Origin: Tetraselmis striata
Taxonomy: Eukaryota > Chlorophyta > Chlorodendrophyceae > Chlorodendrales > Chlorodendraceae
NCBI GenBank assembly: GCA_006384855.1
Contig: VCJN01002363.1
Coordinates: 1 to 64,000, forward strand
Direction: 5' to 3'
DNA: 64,000 bases
Part shown: piece by piece, positions 46,580 through 57,348 of the stretch
Numbering within the stretch: the first letter of the stretch is position 1
Layout: each line of letters opens with the position of its first letter
Position numbers and translations under genes: made by a program
Notes under the pieces: model-generated
Told to the model about the DNA's origin: nothing
Database searches by the model: none
Seen by the model: only the letters and a program-made list of their open reading frames with translations

Positions 46580-47166
46580 GATGCCAGCCTCACGAGTGAT
46601 TCTAGCACAATTGGAGCGAAGTGTGTCATCAGCCCAAGAGGCCACAAGAGAATGCCTCCCTCGCTTGGCATAGTATCATATTGTGCCTCTACATGCATGT
46701 GGCATTCTAGGTCTTCAGCACAATAGAATACCTTGTGGTAGGGGTGGTCCTCTGGAAGGGGCTGGCCTCCACGTATGTAATCCAGACCGTCCTGCGCCTC
46801 ATGAAACGCATCATTCCTTGGCTACCTGGCGGCATGCCCTTAGTGCCGCCACGCTGTGTGGCTCGCCATCTATGCGGTTTGGAGGCGTCATGTTGCTGGG
46901 AGCGAGCGCGCGTTGAGTAGATGACACGGAGCTTTGCAATAGTCCTTGCATTCCACAATCCCTCTGGACATTTGCTAATGAAGATGCCCACCGCCAGGCG
47001 CAATGATCTCAATACAGCAGTGCTCTGGCAACAACGTTTGTACTGTAACGTTTCTTCCTTGTCCTCGGCCGCCCTTGCAAGCCCTGCTGCCTCTGCCGCC
47101 TCTGCCAGCTGGTGCTGTAGTAGGAGTGCCATCAGCGGGCTTGCCCTTCCTGGATGCAGCTTTCAT
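46580..47166 (-). pseudogene. Degenerate minus-strand coding region, unknown family
   Basis: Two neighbouring minus-strand frames look coding but do not join. One starts at ATG 47166 (MKAASRKGKPADG, then a Gly/Arg-rich stretch). Another ends at a TAG near 46580 and contains NDAFHEAQDGLDYIRGG, DHPYHKVFYCAEDLECH and GGILLWPLGLMTHFAPIVL. About one or two frameshifts would be needed to connect them. The second part has the composition of a folded protein, but I do not recognise it. It may be a decayed gene or a transposon remnant. Confidence 0.3.
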
Positions 47167-48073
47167 GATCTTGTTGGGCTAGTGCTATGCAGTGAAAGGC
47201 TGCTGCTTCGCCTCAACATACGGCATGTAGTGCAGCTTGGATGCCTTAACTTGGGGTCCACAGACTTCGAGATGGGAGCAGGCATACGCATCGCCTGAAT
47301 CAGAGTAGATATGCGCCGTTTGCCACGCTCAGCCAGGTTCCGGCGCGTGGCGGCGTATGCTCGAGTGCTCGGTTGTCAAGTGGATTACTCATGGGTTGAG
47401 ATCAGTACATTACACAATACTCTAGGTGATAAACTGAATATACATGGGTGGATTAGTGCCCGCCCGCTCACCGATTTCCCGGAGATCATGGTCCCTAAAC
47501 CACGCTGCATAATCCTCAACTCCGCCTAACAAAGTCGCTACCAGGTAGCGACTACTGGCATTGAATTTCTCAGCATCATTATATGAGAGTCGGGTAGTCT
47601 TACGTCAGTGCTATGCCGTCTAACACATGCGCACTACAGACAGAGCTAATAATACCAGGGGTACCCCTGCCAATACCAACTACCTGTAGAATAGTCGTGG
47701 TCTTGTGCTAGTGATATAATAAACGCGCATAAAAAACCAACATACCGCGTTTAAACGTTGTTTTTCTAATGTACCTGTACCACAACGGTAGACTGTACGT
47801 GTACGTGTACCTGCACCTGCACGGGGAATGCCAGACGTACCTTGCAAAATACTACCGGTACCCGACATATATAGGTGACACAGGTGATACAGGTAGACAC
47901 GCTGCAGCAGGGGTTTGTTTCACTGGTGCCAGTCCTGTCCCGGGGCGGGGAAATAGCAAGCGGTACCCGTAAGATCCGGCGAGTACCAAGATGAAGAATA
48001 CGATTCGACACATAGTACTGGTACCCGTAGCAGTTGTAACCAGTACCCCTGCCCGTAGTAGGTAATAAAATGT
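47167..48073. other. Intergenic with GTACC-rich tract
   Basis: No gene. 47765-48060 is rich in GTACCTGTACC-like and ACCCGTA-like units. A copy of the GTGCCAGTCCTGTCCCGG core lies at about 47924-47941. Confidence 0.4.
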
Positions 48074-48771
48074 ACATGAGCTAGCGGCAAAAGGCGATCA
48101 GGAAATCACCCGAAAAGGCAATAGGAAACGTCCACTACAGCAACTGCGAGGTGGAAGCACCAACAGAAGAGGGTACGGAATGAGCACGGGCAGACGCATC
48201 AGACTAGACCGTCTGCACTCCGGCAGAGAGAATGCCGCCCAAGGTACCATGCACGCAAGCATAGACTCGATGCAACAACCCCCGCCGTGTGCACGACACA
48301 TGATGGCGGAACTCAACAGGCTAGCTGGCGACAAAGTCCCGAAGAGCTTGGACGGACTGACCACGAAACGAAGGAAGCATGAAGTCGGGGCGGAAGGACC
48401 GCCATGGAAGTTGCGCATTGCAAGCAACACCGCGAAGATGTAGAGTGACCAAGCACCGTAGTCAAAGCGGATTTTCCGAGGCGGCCGCGGTCTTCAACCA
48501 CATAAGGGTAGTACCGGTGAACTATGTACCGGGGCGGAAGACGCCCGGTCCGCCGCATGCTTGTTGTGCTCCGCCTGTTGTGCTCCGCCTCGGTCGCCGC
48601 AATCCCCGGGGTGCACCAGCGGGGGTCGTTGCCCCAAGTGAGGGTCGTGGAGGACACACACGCGAAATCGATAATGTAATCGCACGCCAGGCCCCCCAAC
48701 CCTGCTTGCGTCAAACACCCGTCTGACAGCCGCGAGCGGTCCGCTGGCCGGGCGCAGCTAACTCGTCTCAA
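48074..48771 (-). mobile_element. LINE family A, longest copy (minus strand)
   Basis: The minus-strand reading matches 29417-29893 and extends about 200 bp further 5'. The shared frame (FVASQPVEFRHHV, LLHRVYACVHGTLGG) carries an in-frame stop, so the copy is decayed. It ends with the common 3' terminus. The far end, near AT-rich ATAAAATCAT repeats at 48770-48825, shows no certain duplication. Confidence 0.75.
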
Positions 48772-49177
48772 GGGTTCATAAAATTCATAAAATCATAAAA
48801 ATCATAAAATCATCGTTACATTATCTGCTTTACTTCTTTCTAAATGCCCGACCTAGACGACTTGTGGGTTATTGCGCCCCGCTGCTCTCGTCGCTACCCC
48901 TACGCCCAGTTGCTGTCGTCGCTTTTTGGGTACGCCGCTAGACGGCCCAACCAATTGTCTGTACGTAGCCCTGCACGTGTTCTCCCCGAAGTACCTCTGA
49001 GAGAACACCGCCGGCCCTTCGTCTGCCGGACGCCACACGCGCTCCGCCGGCCTTGGTACTTGGCGGCTATATATGGTGCTTTGCCCCGCGGGCTCGCGGC
49101 CCCCTTGCCTGCCGCCCGTAGTAGTACTTTGAAATGGACTGACTCTGTGTAACCAAACCCATCATCACTGATTCACT

Positions 49178-49240
49178 ATAGTTACATGAGCTAGCTGCAA
49201 AAGGCGATCAGGAAACCACCCGAAAAGGCAATAGAAAACG
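49178..49240 (-). mobile_element. LINE family A, 63-bp copy with target-site duplication
   Basis: Exact 13-bp duplications, TCACTGATTCACT, lie at 49165-49177 and 49241-49253. Between them is the family 3' end on the minus strand (ATTGCCTTTTCGGGTGG to GCTAGCTCATGTAA). Confidence 0.88.
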
Positions 49241-49699
49241 TCACTGATTCACTGGTGGGTTACAGTACTTCCTGCGCGCGGTGCGCAAACTACCCGAGCA
49301 GACGCTTTTGACGCTCTCCCTGTAACAAAAAGTACCACAGCAGACGTTTTCCTCGCCCCCGGCGGGAATAAAAAACACACTGCTCGGGCTTGCGCGCGCA
49401 GGAAACGAGGTACAGGGAGGATCAGTCGCCACACGATCCTTATTCGCTAATCAACATCATATTGACAGCATGCAACTACGTACATACCGCATTGAACTCT
49501 ATCTGAGTGGTAGTCGCTAATTTTGTAATGGGTCGGTATTTGACCAGCCATACAGCGCAGTCCAGTCATCATTCGTGGGTCGCCGCATTCCCACCCGCCC
49601 CTCCTATCGCCTCGTCGCCAGAGTAGCGACTACGGGTTGCTAGCAGCTGAGGGCGGTAGACGATAGATGCTCGCATCGCAGGGTTGCTGACCCGCTAGG

Positions 49700-52413
49700 A
49701 TGCGCGACGGCACGAGTGACGCGGTGGCGGCGGCGGAGGGGGACGATGGCGAGCACCTCTCGTGTTGCCGCGACAGTGGAGGCAATGAAACAATAATAAA
49801 TAAAGAAAGGAAAAGCAGCAGCGAGGCCGGTCAAGCTCGCGACTGTCGCCAAGCGGGTACTTCTCCGTGTCCTCAGTCGCCCGGCCCGCACGGCCGAGCG
49901 GCGCAGCCCTCACGCCGCTTCATTTACACCGCATGCCTTGCGCTGTTAGCAGTCGCTGCGGTGGTGCTCGTCGCCGTGGGTGGGCCGGATGGCGCGCCGG
50001 GGGTCGGGCGGCTGCTCGCTGGCTCTGCGGGGCGTCATGGTAGGCGGGTGATGCGTGAGACGCGCCGCCGAACCGGCCCCCGGGAGACTGTTGAGCTCTT
50101 TTACGTCCCTTGCTCGCTGCGGCTTGGCGGTGACGAGAAGAAGGTGCGCCACGCCGAAGCATGGCGAGCCTGCAAGCGGGGCAGTGCACGCCAAGGCACA
50201 CCCCGTCATGGCGCACTCCCAGACCCTGTTGAGAGGCTTGGGACATGCGCTTGTGTAGGAGCCAGTGGAGCACGCGGAGTTCTTCGACTACTACCGGGAC
50301 GTAGTCGAGGCAGAGGCGACCCGCTATCAGCTCCAGCAGCTGGTATCCTCCCACCGCCAGAGCTGCCCCCAAAGCAGCCGAGACGGGTCACACTCCGCAA
50401 TTCTATCAATACTTAAATAACACCCTCCCCGTACAGGCCTGGGCAGGGCCGGACAACGACGCCGTGCATGCGCGCGACACCGTGACTGGCGCACTGGTCA
50501 CCGTCATAAAGGTATGCCCTGTCGCGTACTCCCCAAGCGCACCCCACCAGGCCACCCCATCCCTGCTCACGCGCTCTGTGCACCCGGGGAGGGCAGATGA
50601 GCGTGGTGGACCTGGCCAATGGCAATCGCCTTGGACTGCGTAGCCTGCGGGAGCTGCGCACGCTGCACAGGATGCAGGATTCAGGTATGCGGCTGATGCC
50701 ACGCGCCCATCCGCTGGGATTCCATCCGCTGGGAGTGCGCATCCCAGCGGGCCCGGCATCTTGCGGTGCTGACAGTGCCGCCCCACCCCCGCAGGGTTTC
50801 TGCCGCAGGTGGAGACGGTGCTCGAGTCCAAGCCAAACACCACCGCCGCCTCCATTTTCCTGGTGGCGAAGCGGCTAGGCGTGGACCTCAAGAAGGTAGC
50901 CGCTCCCCTGCACTAAGGCTGAGAACGGTGCCGCAATGCTGGCGCCGCGAAATCGTTCAAGCGGCGCCATGTGTCTCTCCGCAGGCCACCGACATGGTCC
51001 ACTTTGCGAACCCAAACGCGCTCAAGGCGCTGCTCTTTCAGCTCCTGCGTGCTCTGCACGCCATGCACAGCGGTAAACGCTGTTCCCGCCTCTGCCTGCT
51101 TGGCATGATCGATGCCCATGCGTCCTCCCGGGAGCTCCTATCCAACGCACTGCTGACAGACGTGAATGCTTTGCGGGGCAGCACAAGTCTTCCACTGGGA
51201 CATCCGTCCGGAGAACGTGCTGATCAGCGAGGACTGTCATGTCATGTTGCGTGGGCTGGGGCTGTCCGGGTACGTGGCGCCGCATCAGGAGGGCAGCCTG
51301 CCCGCGGAGATCAGCACCATGCCGGCCAGAAACCAGTGGTGAGCCGAGTCTACTTTCAAAATTACGTCTCCCGCCGGCCACTGCCGTTCATGCATCGCAG
51401 TGTGGCCTGAGGCAGCACGCTGCTGGCTGCGCCAGGTACCACCCGCCGGAGCTGCTGATGCGCGGCGAGGACTGGAGGGCCGCCACTTGGGCGCATGCGG
51501 TGGACGTGTGGAGCGCCGCCTGCGTGTTCCTGCACTTGGTCCTCGGCCGGCCGCTGTTTGCTGCGCCGAGTGCGGTGGAGCAACTCATCCGCATCACCAA
51601 CGAGCTGGGACTGCCCACCCCTACGGCTGGGCAAAAGGTGGCAGCTCTGGCCCTTTAGAGTTCTTAGGGTGTTTAGGGTCCTGTCCTGTCTGCTGACCGC
51701 GCTAAGGTCGGTCAAGGCAACCGGGCCTCGATGAGGGAAGGGCCCATGGGAGGGGGTGATTCCAGACAATGTCAGAGTACTGGATTGAAGCCATTCGCCT
51801 CATGACGGGCCTGCGGCACGGATGATGCGGCTTGTTAGGTGCAGTTGGGCCATCTTGCGCAATTTCCTCCCCGGGGACATACTTGGCGTGTTATTCAACA
51901 TGAGTGGCGGCTGACACGGCATTTGCTGGCACATCAATACAGTACTCCACAAACGCACAGAAGCTGTTCCACGTCGCGGGGACAGAGGACATCTTCAGGC
52001 GGCAGCGGCGCAAGCAGAGGGGCCGGCAATTGGCGCACCTGCCGGAGGAGATGCGAGCCCTGCTCCGCCGCATGCTGAACCTGGACCCATACCGCCGCCC
52101 CTCGGTGGCAAAGCTTCTGCAGGACGACGCCTTTGCGGACTTCAGCGCTATTCTGGAAGTGCCCCCTCGCACGCCACCTGTCACCAAAACGCACTTGATG
52201 GTGAAGATTGAGCTCAAGGTAGGTGGCGCTTGGTGTCATGCTCTGATTCAGAAATTTGCCGAGTACGGCTGCGACTGAGCATGTACTTACCACATGCCAA
52301 TGTTCCACTTGCTGCAGAATGAAACGCGGATCAATACGACAGCGGCAATGCAGCGGGAGGACTTAATGCGGGAAGCGGCCTGGTTCCGCTCGAGACAGCG
52401 CTTGGCTTTGTAG
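49700..52413 (+). CDS. Divergent protein kinase-like protein, probable pseudokinase
   Basis: Ten exons join in phase into 531 codons: 49700-50143, 50259-50342, 50437-50511, 50597-50684, 50795-50895, 50985-51072, 51182-51338, 51436-51637, 51961-52218 and 52318-52413. Residues about 75-95 (YTACLALLAVAAVVLVAV) form one membrane span. The kinase domain follows: VTVIK (K201), a helix ending LRELRTLHRM, FHWDIRPEN (298-305, for HRDxKxxN), then MLRGLGLSG where DFG should be, YHPPELL (for APE), DVWSAACVFLHLVLGRPLF, and LNLDPYRRPS. The glycine-rich loop is degenerate (AGPDNDAV) and the DFG Asp is Arg. Metal-dependent catalysis is therefore unlikely although the catalytic-loop Asp remains. The C-lobe is CMGC-like. 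An exon could be missing between 51637 and 51961. Confidence 0.82.
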
Positions 52414-53561
52414 TTGCACTTGCCGCGAGGCCACGCGCAACTACGTGGCCTTGTGTATAACGCGTAATACCCGAGCTCGAAGATATGGCTGCGGCGGCTG
52501 CTGCTGCTGAATTAGCTGCCGGATTGCACTCGCAACTGGCCCGGTAGGTGCCGGACAGATAGCAGTGATTGCTGTGAAATTGAATGGCAACATAATCAGT
52601 GGGCGGCGGGCTGCTGATGGTGGGAATCGCCTTGTATGATCCATGTAGCGTTCTGTAAACACAACTGCATGCGGATACTATTACTCGTAATGAAGTGCGC
52701 CAGTACAGTGTGTCATCATGCGACTCCCTTGTGCGCGTCGCTATGTACTGCCGAGTCGATCCCCTACTTTTGCACGGCCGTCGACTGGCAGGCTATCGCC
52801 CTTAATATTTAGCACTCCACCGAGCGAGATACGGAAATACTGTGCCCAATCAGCGATTTTGAATGCTGTCGGTCGCCATCTTCCGGCTTCAGCCAGCTGC
52901 TAGGCTGATGTACTAAATGGGTTATACATGTATTCAAGTCGGATGCTTCAAGGAACGCCGGAGCCCGTGCCGCAGCGGCCGTAGCCTCTATGGGCGCAAT
53001 ATCCAATTTGCGCAACATCGGTGCAATGGCCACCCCAGGGGAGTTATTACCCACCCCAATAAGGCACCGCAAGCACTGGTGGAGTACGGTTTGACAGTAT
53101 GACGGTATGGCAGTGTCACGGGAAAGGCGAAATAAATCGGCTGATTGGCTTTGCAGAGCGCATCGTGTTAGTGGTGGGTGCATGAGCAGGCGAAGCTGGA
53201 GATTTCCGCATTCGATAGCAGAAGGTCAGCTCCAGCAGTGTTTGTACACCTGCAACGATAAACACGGCTGCTGTCTGACCTGTCTCAGCGGCAAGTGCTG
53301 GTGTACATTTTGTGGTTGTTTTACTGCAAGGGCTGTGGCATTGGGGGTATTTCTACCGCCATAAACAATTTGGCAGTTTGCATTCGTGGCATTAATTATG
53401 CAAAAAATCAGCAATCTTTACATATAAATGCGGGTGGGTGTAGAATTGCCAGCGGCGCACAGTTGATTGATATCCGTTCGGCGGGCGCCATTACCTTGTC
53501 AATTCTGGAAAGTTGTGGCAGACATTATGCGCTGTAAACCGCGCTATTTATGATGCCATTT
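52414..53561. other. Intergenic, no gene seen
   Basis: A short frame near 53200-53360 is Cys-rich (CNDKHGCCLTCLSGKCW) but has no splice context or start support. The right end is the SINE target site. Confidence 0.35.
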
Positions 53562-53683
53562 TCGGGGTTCGGATGAGGCAATGGTCTACGGGCTATGCCA
53601 GACCCATGACTGCAGTTGGCGCAAGAGGTCAAGTGCTGGGGCGGCTTCGGCCGATGTCCCGGGGCGAACTTTACTTTCACTTT
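53562..53683 (+). mobile_element. SINE, 5'-truncated copy 5 with target-site duplication
   Basis: The 122-bp 3' half of the SINE is flanked by exact 15-bp duplications, TTTATGATGCCATTT, at 53547-53561 and 53684-53698. Confidence 0.88.
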
Positions 53684-54118
53684 TTTATGATGCCATTTGG
53701 CACGCATTTTCAGCGTTACGGCTTGTGTGCAGGGGCGTCCGCAGAACAAGTGGTTTGCTCGCCGGGGGATAGACAGGCCGCGTCGAGGTTGTCGGACTGG
53801 CGAATTGTAGTGTTTTACAACGAGGCTATTTACGATGCCAGAAGCAAAGGCACGCAATAATAACATGAAAGAGAGGCATGATGCGCCACAGTACGAGTAG
53901 TATGATCTGGCGTGCAGCAGTGCGGTGCGGCTGAGGCTGCGATAGGCCGGCAGTGCGATGCCATACACCGGTGACAACAGTCAAAATATCAATGCTGTGT
54001 GTAACATACTTAAAGGTCGCCGCGTCGTTGATGGCATGCCGGTATACGTTATCGACCATCCTGCACTACTCGTAGGTGACTGATGAGTCAGCATATGAGG
54101 TTCGCGTGTCCTCGCTCT

Positions 54119-55156
54119 TCAGACATGCGGAATCCACGTAGAGGGCTCCAGTCGAGGGCTGCCATGGCGGCTGTCTCCTGAGCGGAGAGCTCCTTCGCCG
54201 GGAGATGAGTACGAGACGTCATCCAAGACAACGGGGGGACCTGGTGTCTCGTCTCGTGGCCAAGCTTCACTCCAATTAGGAAGCACGCTGCGACCTGGCC
54301 AACGACCAGGGGCGTCGACTGTTTTGCCCATATCCGCTGGCAGCAGTGCACGGTCAAACGCATAGAATCTGATGACTCGGAGAAGCCGCAGTCTGTCGAC
54401 GAGGAAGAGCTTTTTCAGCACTGCGTAGACCACGCTTGCCCGATGAACCTCCTCAGAGCGCCACACCCCGGCCGGCGTTTGGCAGTACTCGCCGCCGGGA
54501 AACGTGGGACAATAATAACACGCGGAGCGTTCACTCTTTGCCCCATCAACGTTGCTTGCGAGGGTGTAGCAGGATATATCTGAGACATTGTCAACCCGGG
54601 AGAAGTTGGTCGCTGTACCCTCGCAGTTCCATGCTTGGCTCGTAGCAGGCACAAACCGTTTGCGGGGCGCGAAGGATGCGTCGGAACCAGTCCGCCGCTT
54701 GGCTGCTGGGCGGCCAGGCATGCTGTCTGAATCATATGGGCACTTTGTCACCGGTTGGTGCTGTAGAAGAAAGGCGCAGCAAACACTTTGGAGTGCGTCA
54801 TCAGAGATTGTGTTGATTCGATGGCGCGTGTCTCGGGCACGCCAGAACGAGTCGATCCTTCCCTCATCGGACTCCGTCCAGCTCATCAATCGTCCGCTGG
54901 TGGAGCTAAAGGAGATAACGTCGTTGGCCCGGCAATAGCTGGTCGCGGCGCACAGAGGGCTGCCGTCGCTATCCTGCGAAAAGGCAGGAAATGGCGCCCA
55001 TGGACTTGATAGGTCGGGCGAAGGGCTACTGCCACCAAAGCACCCCGGCAAGTTGTCTCTCCCCGAATAAGTGTGAGCGGTTGAATGCTCGCCGCCGAAG
55101 CCGACGTCCATGCCGCCTGCTGGTTGGTGCCTCGGGATCCCCGCCATTATTGCCAT
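54119..55156 (-). CDS. 345-codon intronless ORF, unknown function
   Basis: A long uninterrupted minus-strand frame with an ATG, unusual for this GC-moderate intergenic tract. The product has a Ser/Pro-rich N-terminal third, then FSSTSGRLMSWTESDEGR and HRINTISDDALQSVCCAFLL. A basic patch (GRPAAKRRTGSDASFAPRKR) and a hydrophobic stretch (VYAVLKKLFLVDRLRLLRV) follow. The basic patch resembles a nuclear localisation signal. I recognise no domain. It sits among mobile elements and may belong to one or be chance. Confidence 0.35.
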   Translation of the reverse strand: MAIMAGIPRHQPAGGMDVGFGGEHSTAHTYSGRDNLPGCFGGSSPSPDLSSPWAPFPAFSQDSDGSPLCAATSYCRANDVISFSSTSGRLMSWTESDEGRIDSFWRARDTRHRINTISDDALQSVCCAFLLQHQPVTKCPYDSDSMPGRPAAKRRTGSDASFAPRKRFVPATSQAWNCEGTATNFSRVDNVSDISCYTLASNVDGAKSERSACYYCPTFPGGEYCQTPAGVWRSEEVHRASVVYAVLKKLFLVDRLRLLRVIRFYAFDRALLPADMGKTVDAPGRWPGRSVLPNWSEAWPRDETPGPPVVLDDVSYSSPGEGALRSGDSRHGSPRLEPSTWIPHV

Positions 55157-55832
55157 GGAAACGGCCGTCAGCTACAGAAGTTGCAGTATGTCGGCACAAA
55201 TATCGACGGGCTACCGGGTAAGTGTGCGGTGGGTTGGGGGAGAGTTGCGATGTCAGTGCTGGCTGTGGGTTTGTCTGTGCGTTGGTCGGGCATCGGTGTA
55301 TATGTAACCTGCCCGGCAGCGGTTCTATCCGGACATCAGTCGTTTATCCCGATATTGCCGACTACCGGGGCGGTAGGCGTGCTATGACGGGTACAGGGAG
55401 GTTCGCCAGTGTACATGTGCCAAATTGTTCTCGTTTCAGATGATGTCCAAATGAGAATCTGAGACCAGATTCCTGGAGCATTTTAACAGGAGCGCTACCC
55501 AATATAAAATATTATATAAAATATAAATTAAACAAAAAATATTATAAAATACGTACAAGCATAATTTTGGTATTAGAACGCGAAATTCGTTAGGGTTGAG
55601 AATTTAAGGCCTAGGTTTTACTAGGGTTTGACATTTTCTCAAACCTACTTTGGCAATCTACCAAAATTCTTACGGAAGATGCTATGTAGCGATTATCTGC
55701 ACATAACCCCAAAGCAGTTTATGAATTGACCAAAAGATGAAACGAGAACAATTGCACTTGTTGTTGCTTTCAACAGGGGCGATGCACAGGGTTTCAATTT
55801 ATCACAACTGCATTTAAAATATAGTGATAAGT
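55157..55832. other. AT-rich intergenic stretch
   Basis: 55500-55560 is a repeat of AATATAAAATATTATAAAAT type. 55590-55640 has scattered TAGGGTT/AACCCTA-like words but no tandem telomeric array. Confidence 0.45.
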
Positions 55833-55890
55833 AAAAAAGTAAAGTCCGCCCCGGGACATCGGCCGAAGCCGCCCCGGCACTTGACCTCGT
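55833..55890 (-). mobile_element. SINE 3' fragment, copy 6 (minus strand)
   Basis: About 58 bp of the SINE 3' end on the minus strand (CGAGGTCAAGTGCCGGGGC, GGCTTCGGCCGATGTCCC, then CTTTACTTTTTT). No clear duplication. Confidence 0.75.
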
Positions 55891-57348
55891 GTATTAATAA
55901 CCTATAGAATGCCAGATTATCGCGCGCACAGCGCGCTCCGACGCGCCACCAGCGCTCGCAACTTTGAAATAAATACCAGCTCCGGGGCGGACAGGTCGAA
56001 GTATCACTCGCACCTGCACCAGCACGCCAACTCCTTGCCTTTACCTCACCCGTGACACTCGACACAGAGTGTGACCCAGCAACGTAGTCCGAACACACCT
56101 ACCGTGGCTTGGTGGCGAGCACGCGTTGCTGTCGCAATCGCTCGCTGCGTTTTTTTCCGTATATATGTGGTGTTTGCGTGCCATGGCAGGAGCATCGGAA
56201 ACGCCCACCAAGCGCAAGCACTCTGGCCGCGGGCGACCGCTTAAGCGGAAACGCAGCCGGCCTCCCATCCTACGTGCCGCTCCCGCGCGCCTCTTGTATC
56301 TTGAACTGTGGAGACGAGACATGGCTCAGAGTACCTACAGTCAATGACCGGGGACAGCCTGCCATTCATGTACCATGTCCCATCTGCGTAGTTTGGCATG
56401 CAAACATATGTTGAGACAGCACAGGATGTGGCACGCATGTGCTTTAACAATCTGTCCGAAACGGATGGAATGCAGTATATGATGGAGATGAGCCACCAAC
56501 TGCACATTAATTAAAATATATGATTAATTGAATATAAACACTACAAGAGGGCTACCAGTTTCTGGTTGGGATGCGCTCTAAGGCTGACGCTGCCCTGGAT
56601 GAAATCATCTAGACAGCCGAACAACGCATGCACCAGGCAGAGCCTGTGACACGCGAGCCCATGAGCTTCCCAGACGAGTTCCGTGCTGATGTTGCTAGGG
56701 GAGGCACAGCAATACTGCCCGCTGCAGCTCAGGCGCCTCCCGCGTATACATACTGGGAACCTACCACATGCTACAGATCATGCGCCTCCCGCGCCTGCTG
56801 CAACTCCGCCACCTGCTGCACCTGCCAGCACGCCGACGGTCGCCGGCACGCCACCTCTTGCAGCTCGGGCGCCTCCCGGCGTGCTGGCAGTTGCAGCGGG
56901 TGACAGCGTTGCAGCATGCGCGGGAGGCGCCTGAGCTGCAACCCTGCCACTAGTTGTACCTGCCAACACGCCGGTGCTCGCAGGCACGCCGTCTGCCTCA
57001 CCCCCTGCACAACGCGTGCGGAGGGCATCACCATCGGCAACGCCGCCCCCAACATCGACTTGCGCCATCAAGCCACCAGCCTCAGCTCGAACACGATTGT
57101 TTTATTCAGCGCTTCTTTCACGCTTCCGCGCATTGGTGACCTCACCTTTACGCAGCGCACGAGGGGTGCTCAGTCGCTTCGGAAGCGCATCGCCCGCTGC
57201 TTTAGCCGGCGCTCCTGCATACAGCGTTGCTCCAACTGACTGATGACACTAACTCACGTATGCACAATATGCATTCGTAGGGCCAGATGGAGCAATCACC
57301 TCTCATGACTGCCGTGTCTACGCCGGGCAGGTGCAGCACTCCGTCTTC
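55891..57348. other. Intergenic with a 22-bp inverted repeat
   Basis: No supported gene. 56723-56744 (TGCAGCTCAGGCGCCTCCCG...) and 56919-56940 are exact inverted repeats. The 174 bases between are built of GCACCTGCCAGCACGCC-like GC-rich units, similar to 56950-56990. Confidence 0.5.

Noticed and set aside
53190..53400. Cys-rich short frame (CNDKHGCCLTCLSGKCW)
   Set aside because: Fewer than 90 codons, start unsupported, spacing fits no zinc-binding or defensin pattern I know.
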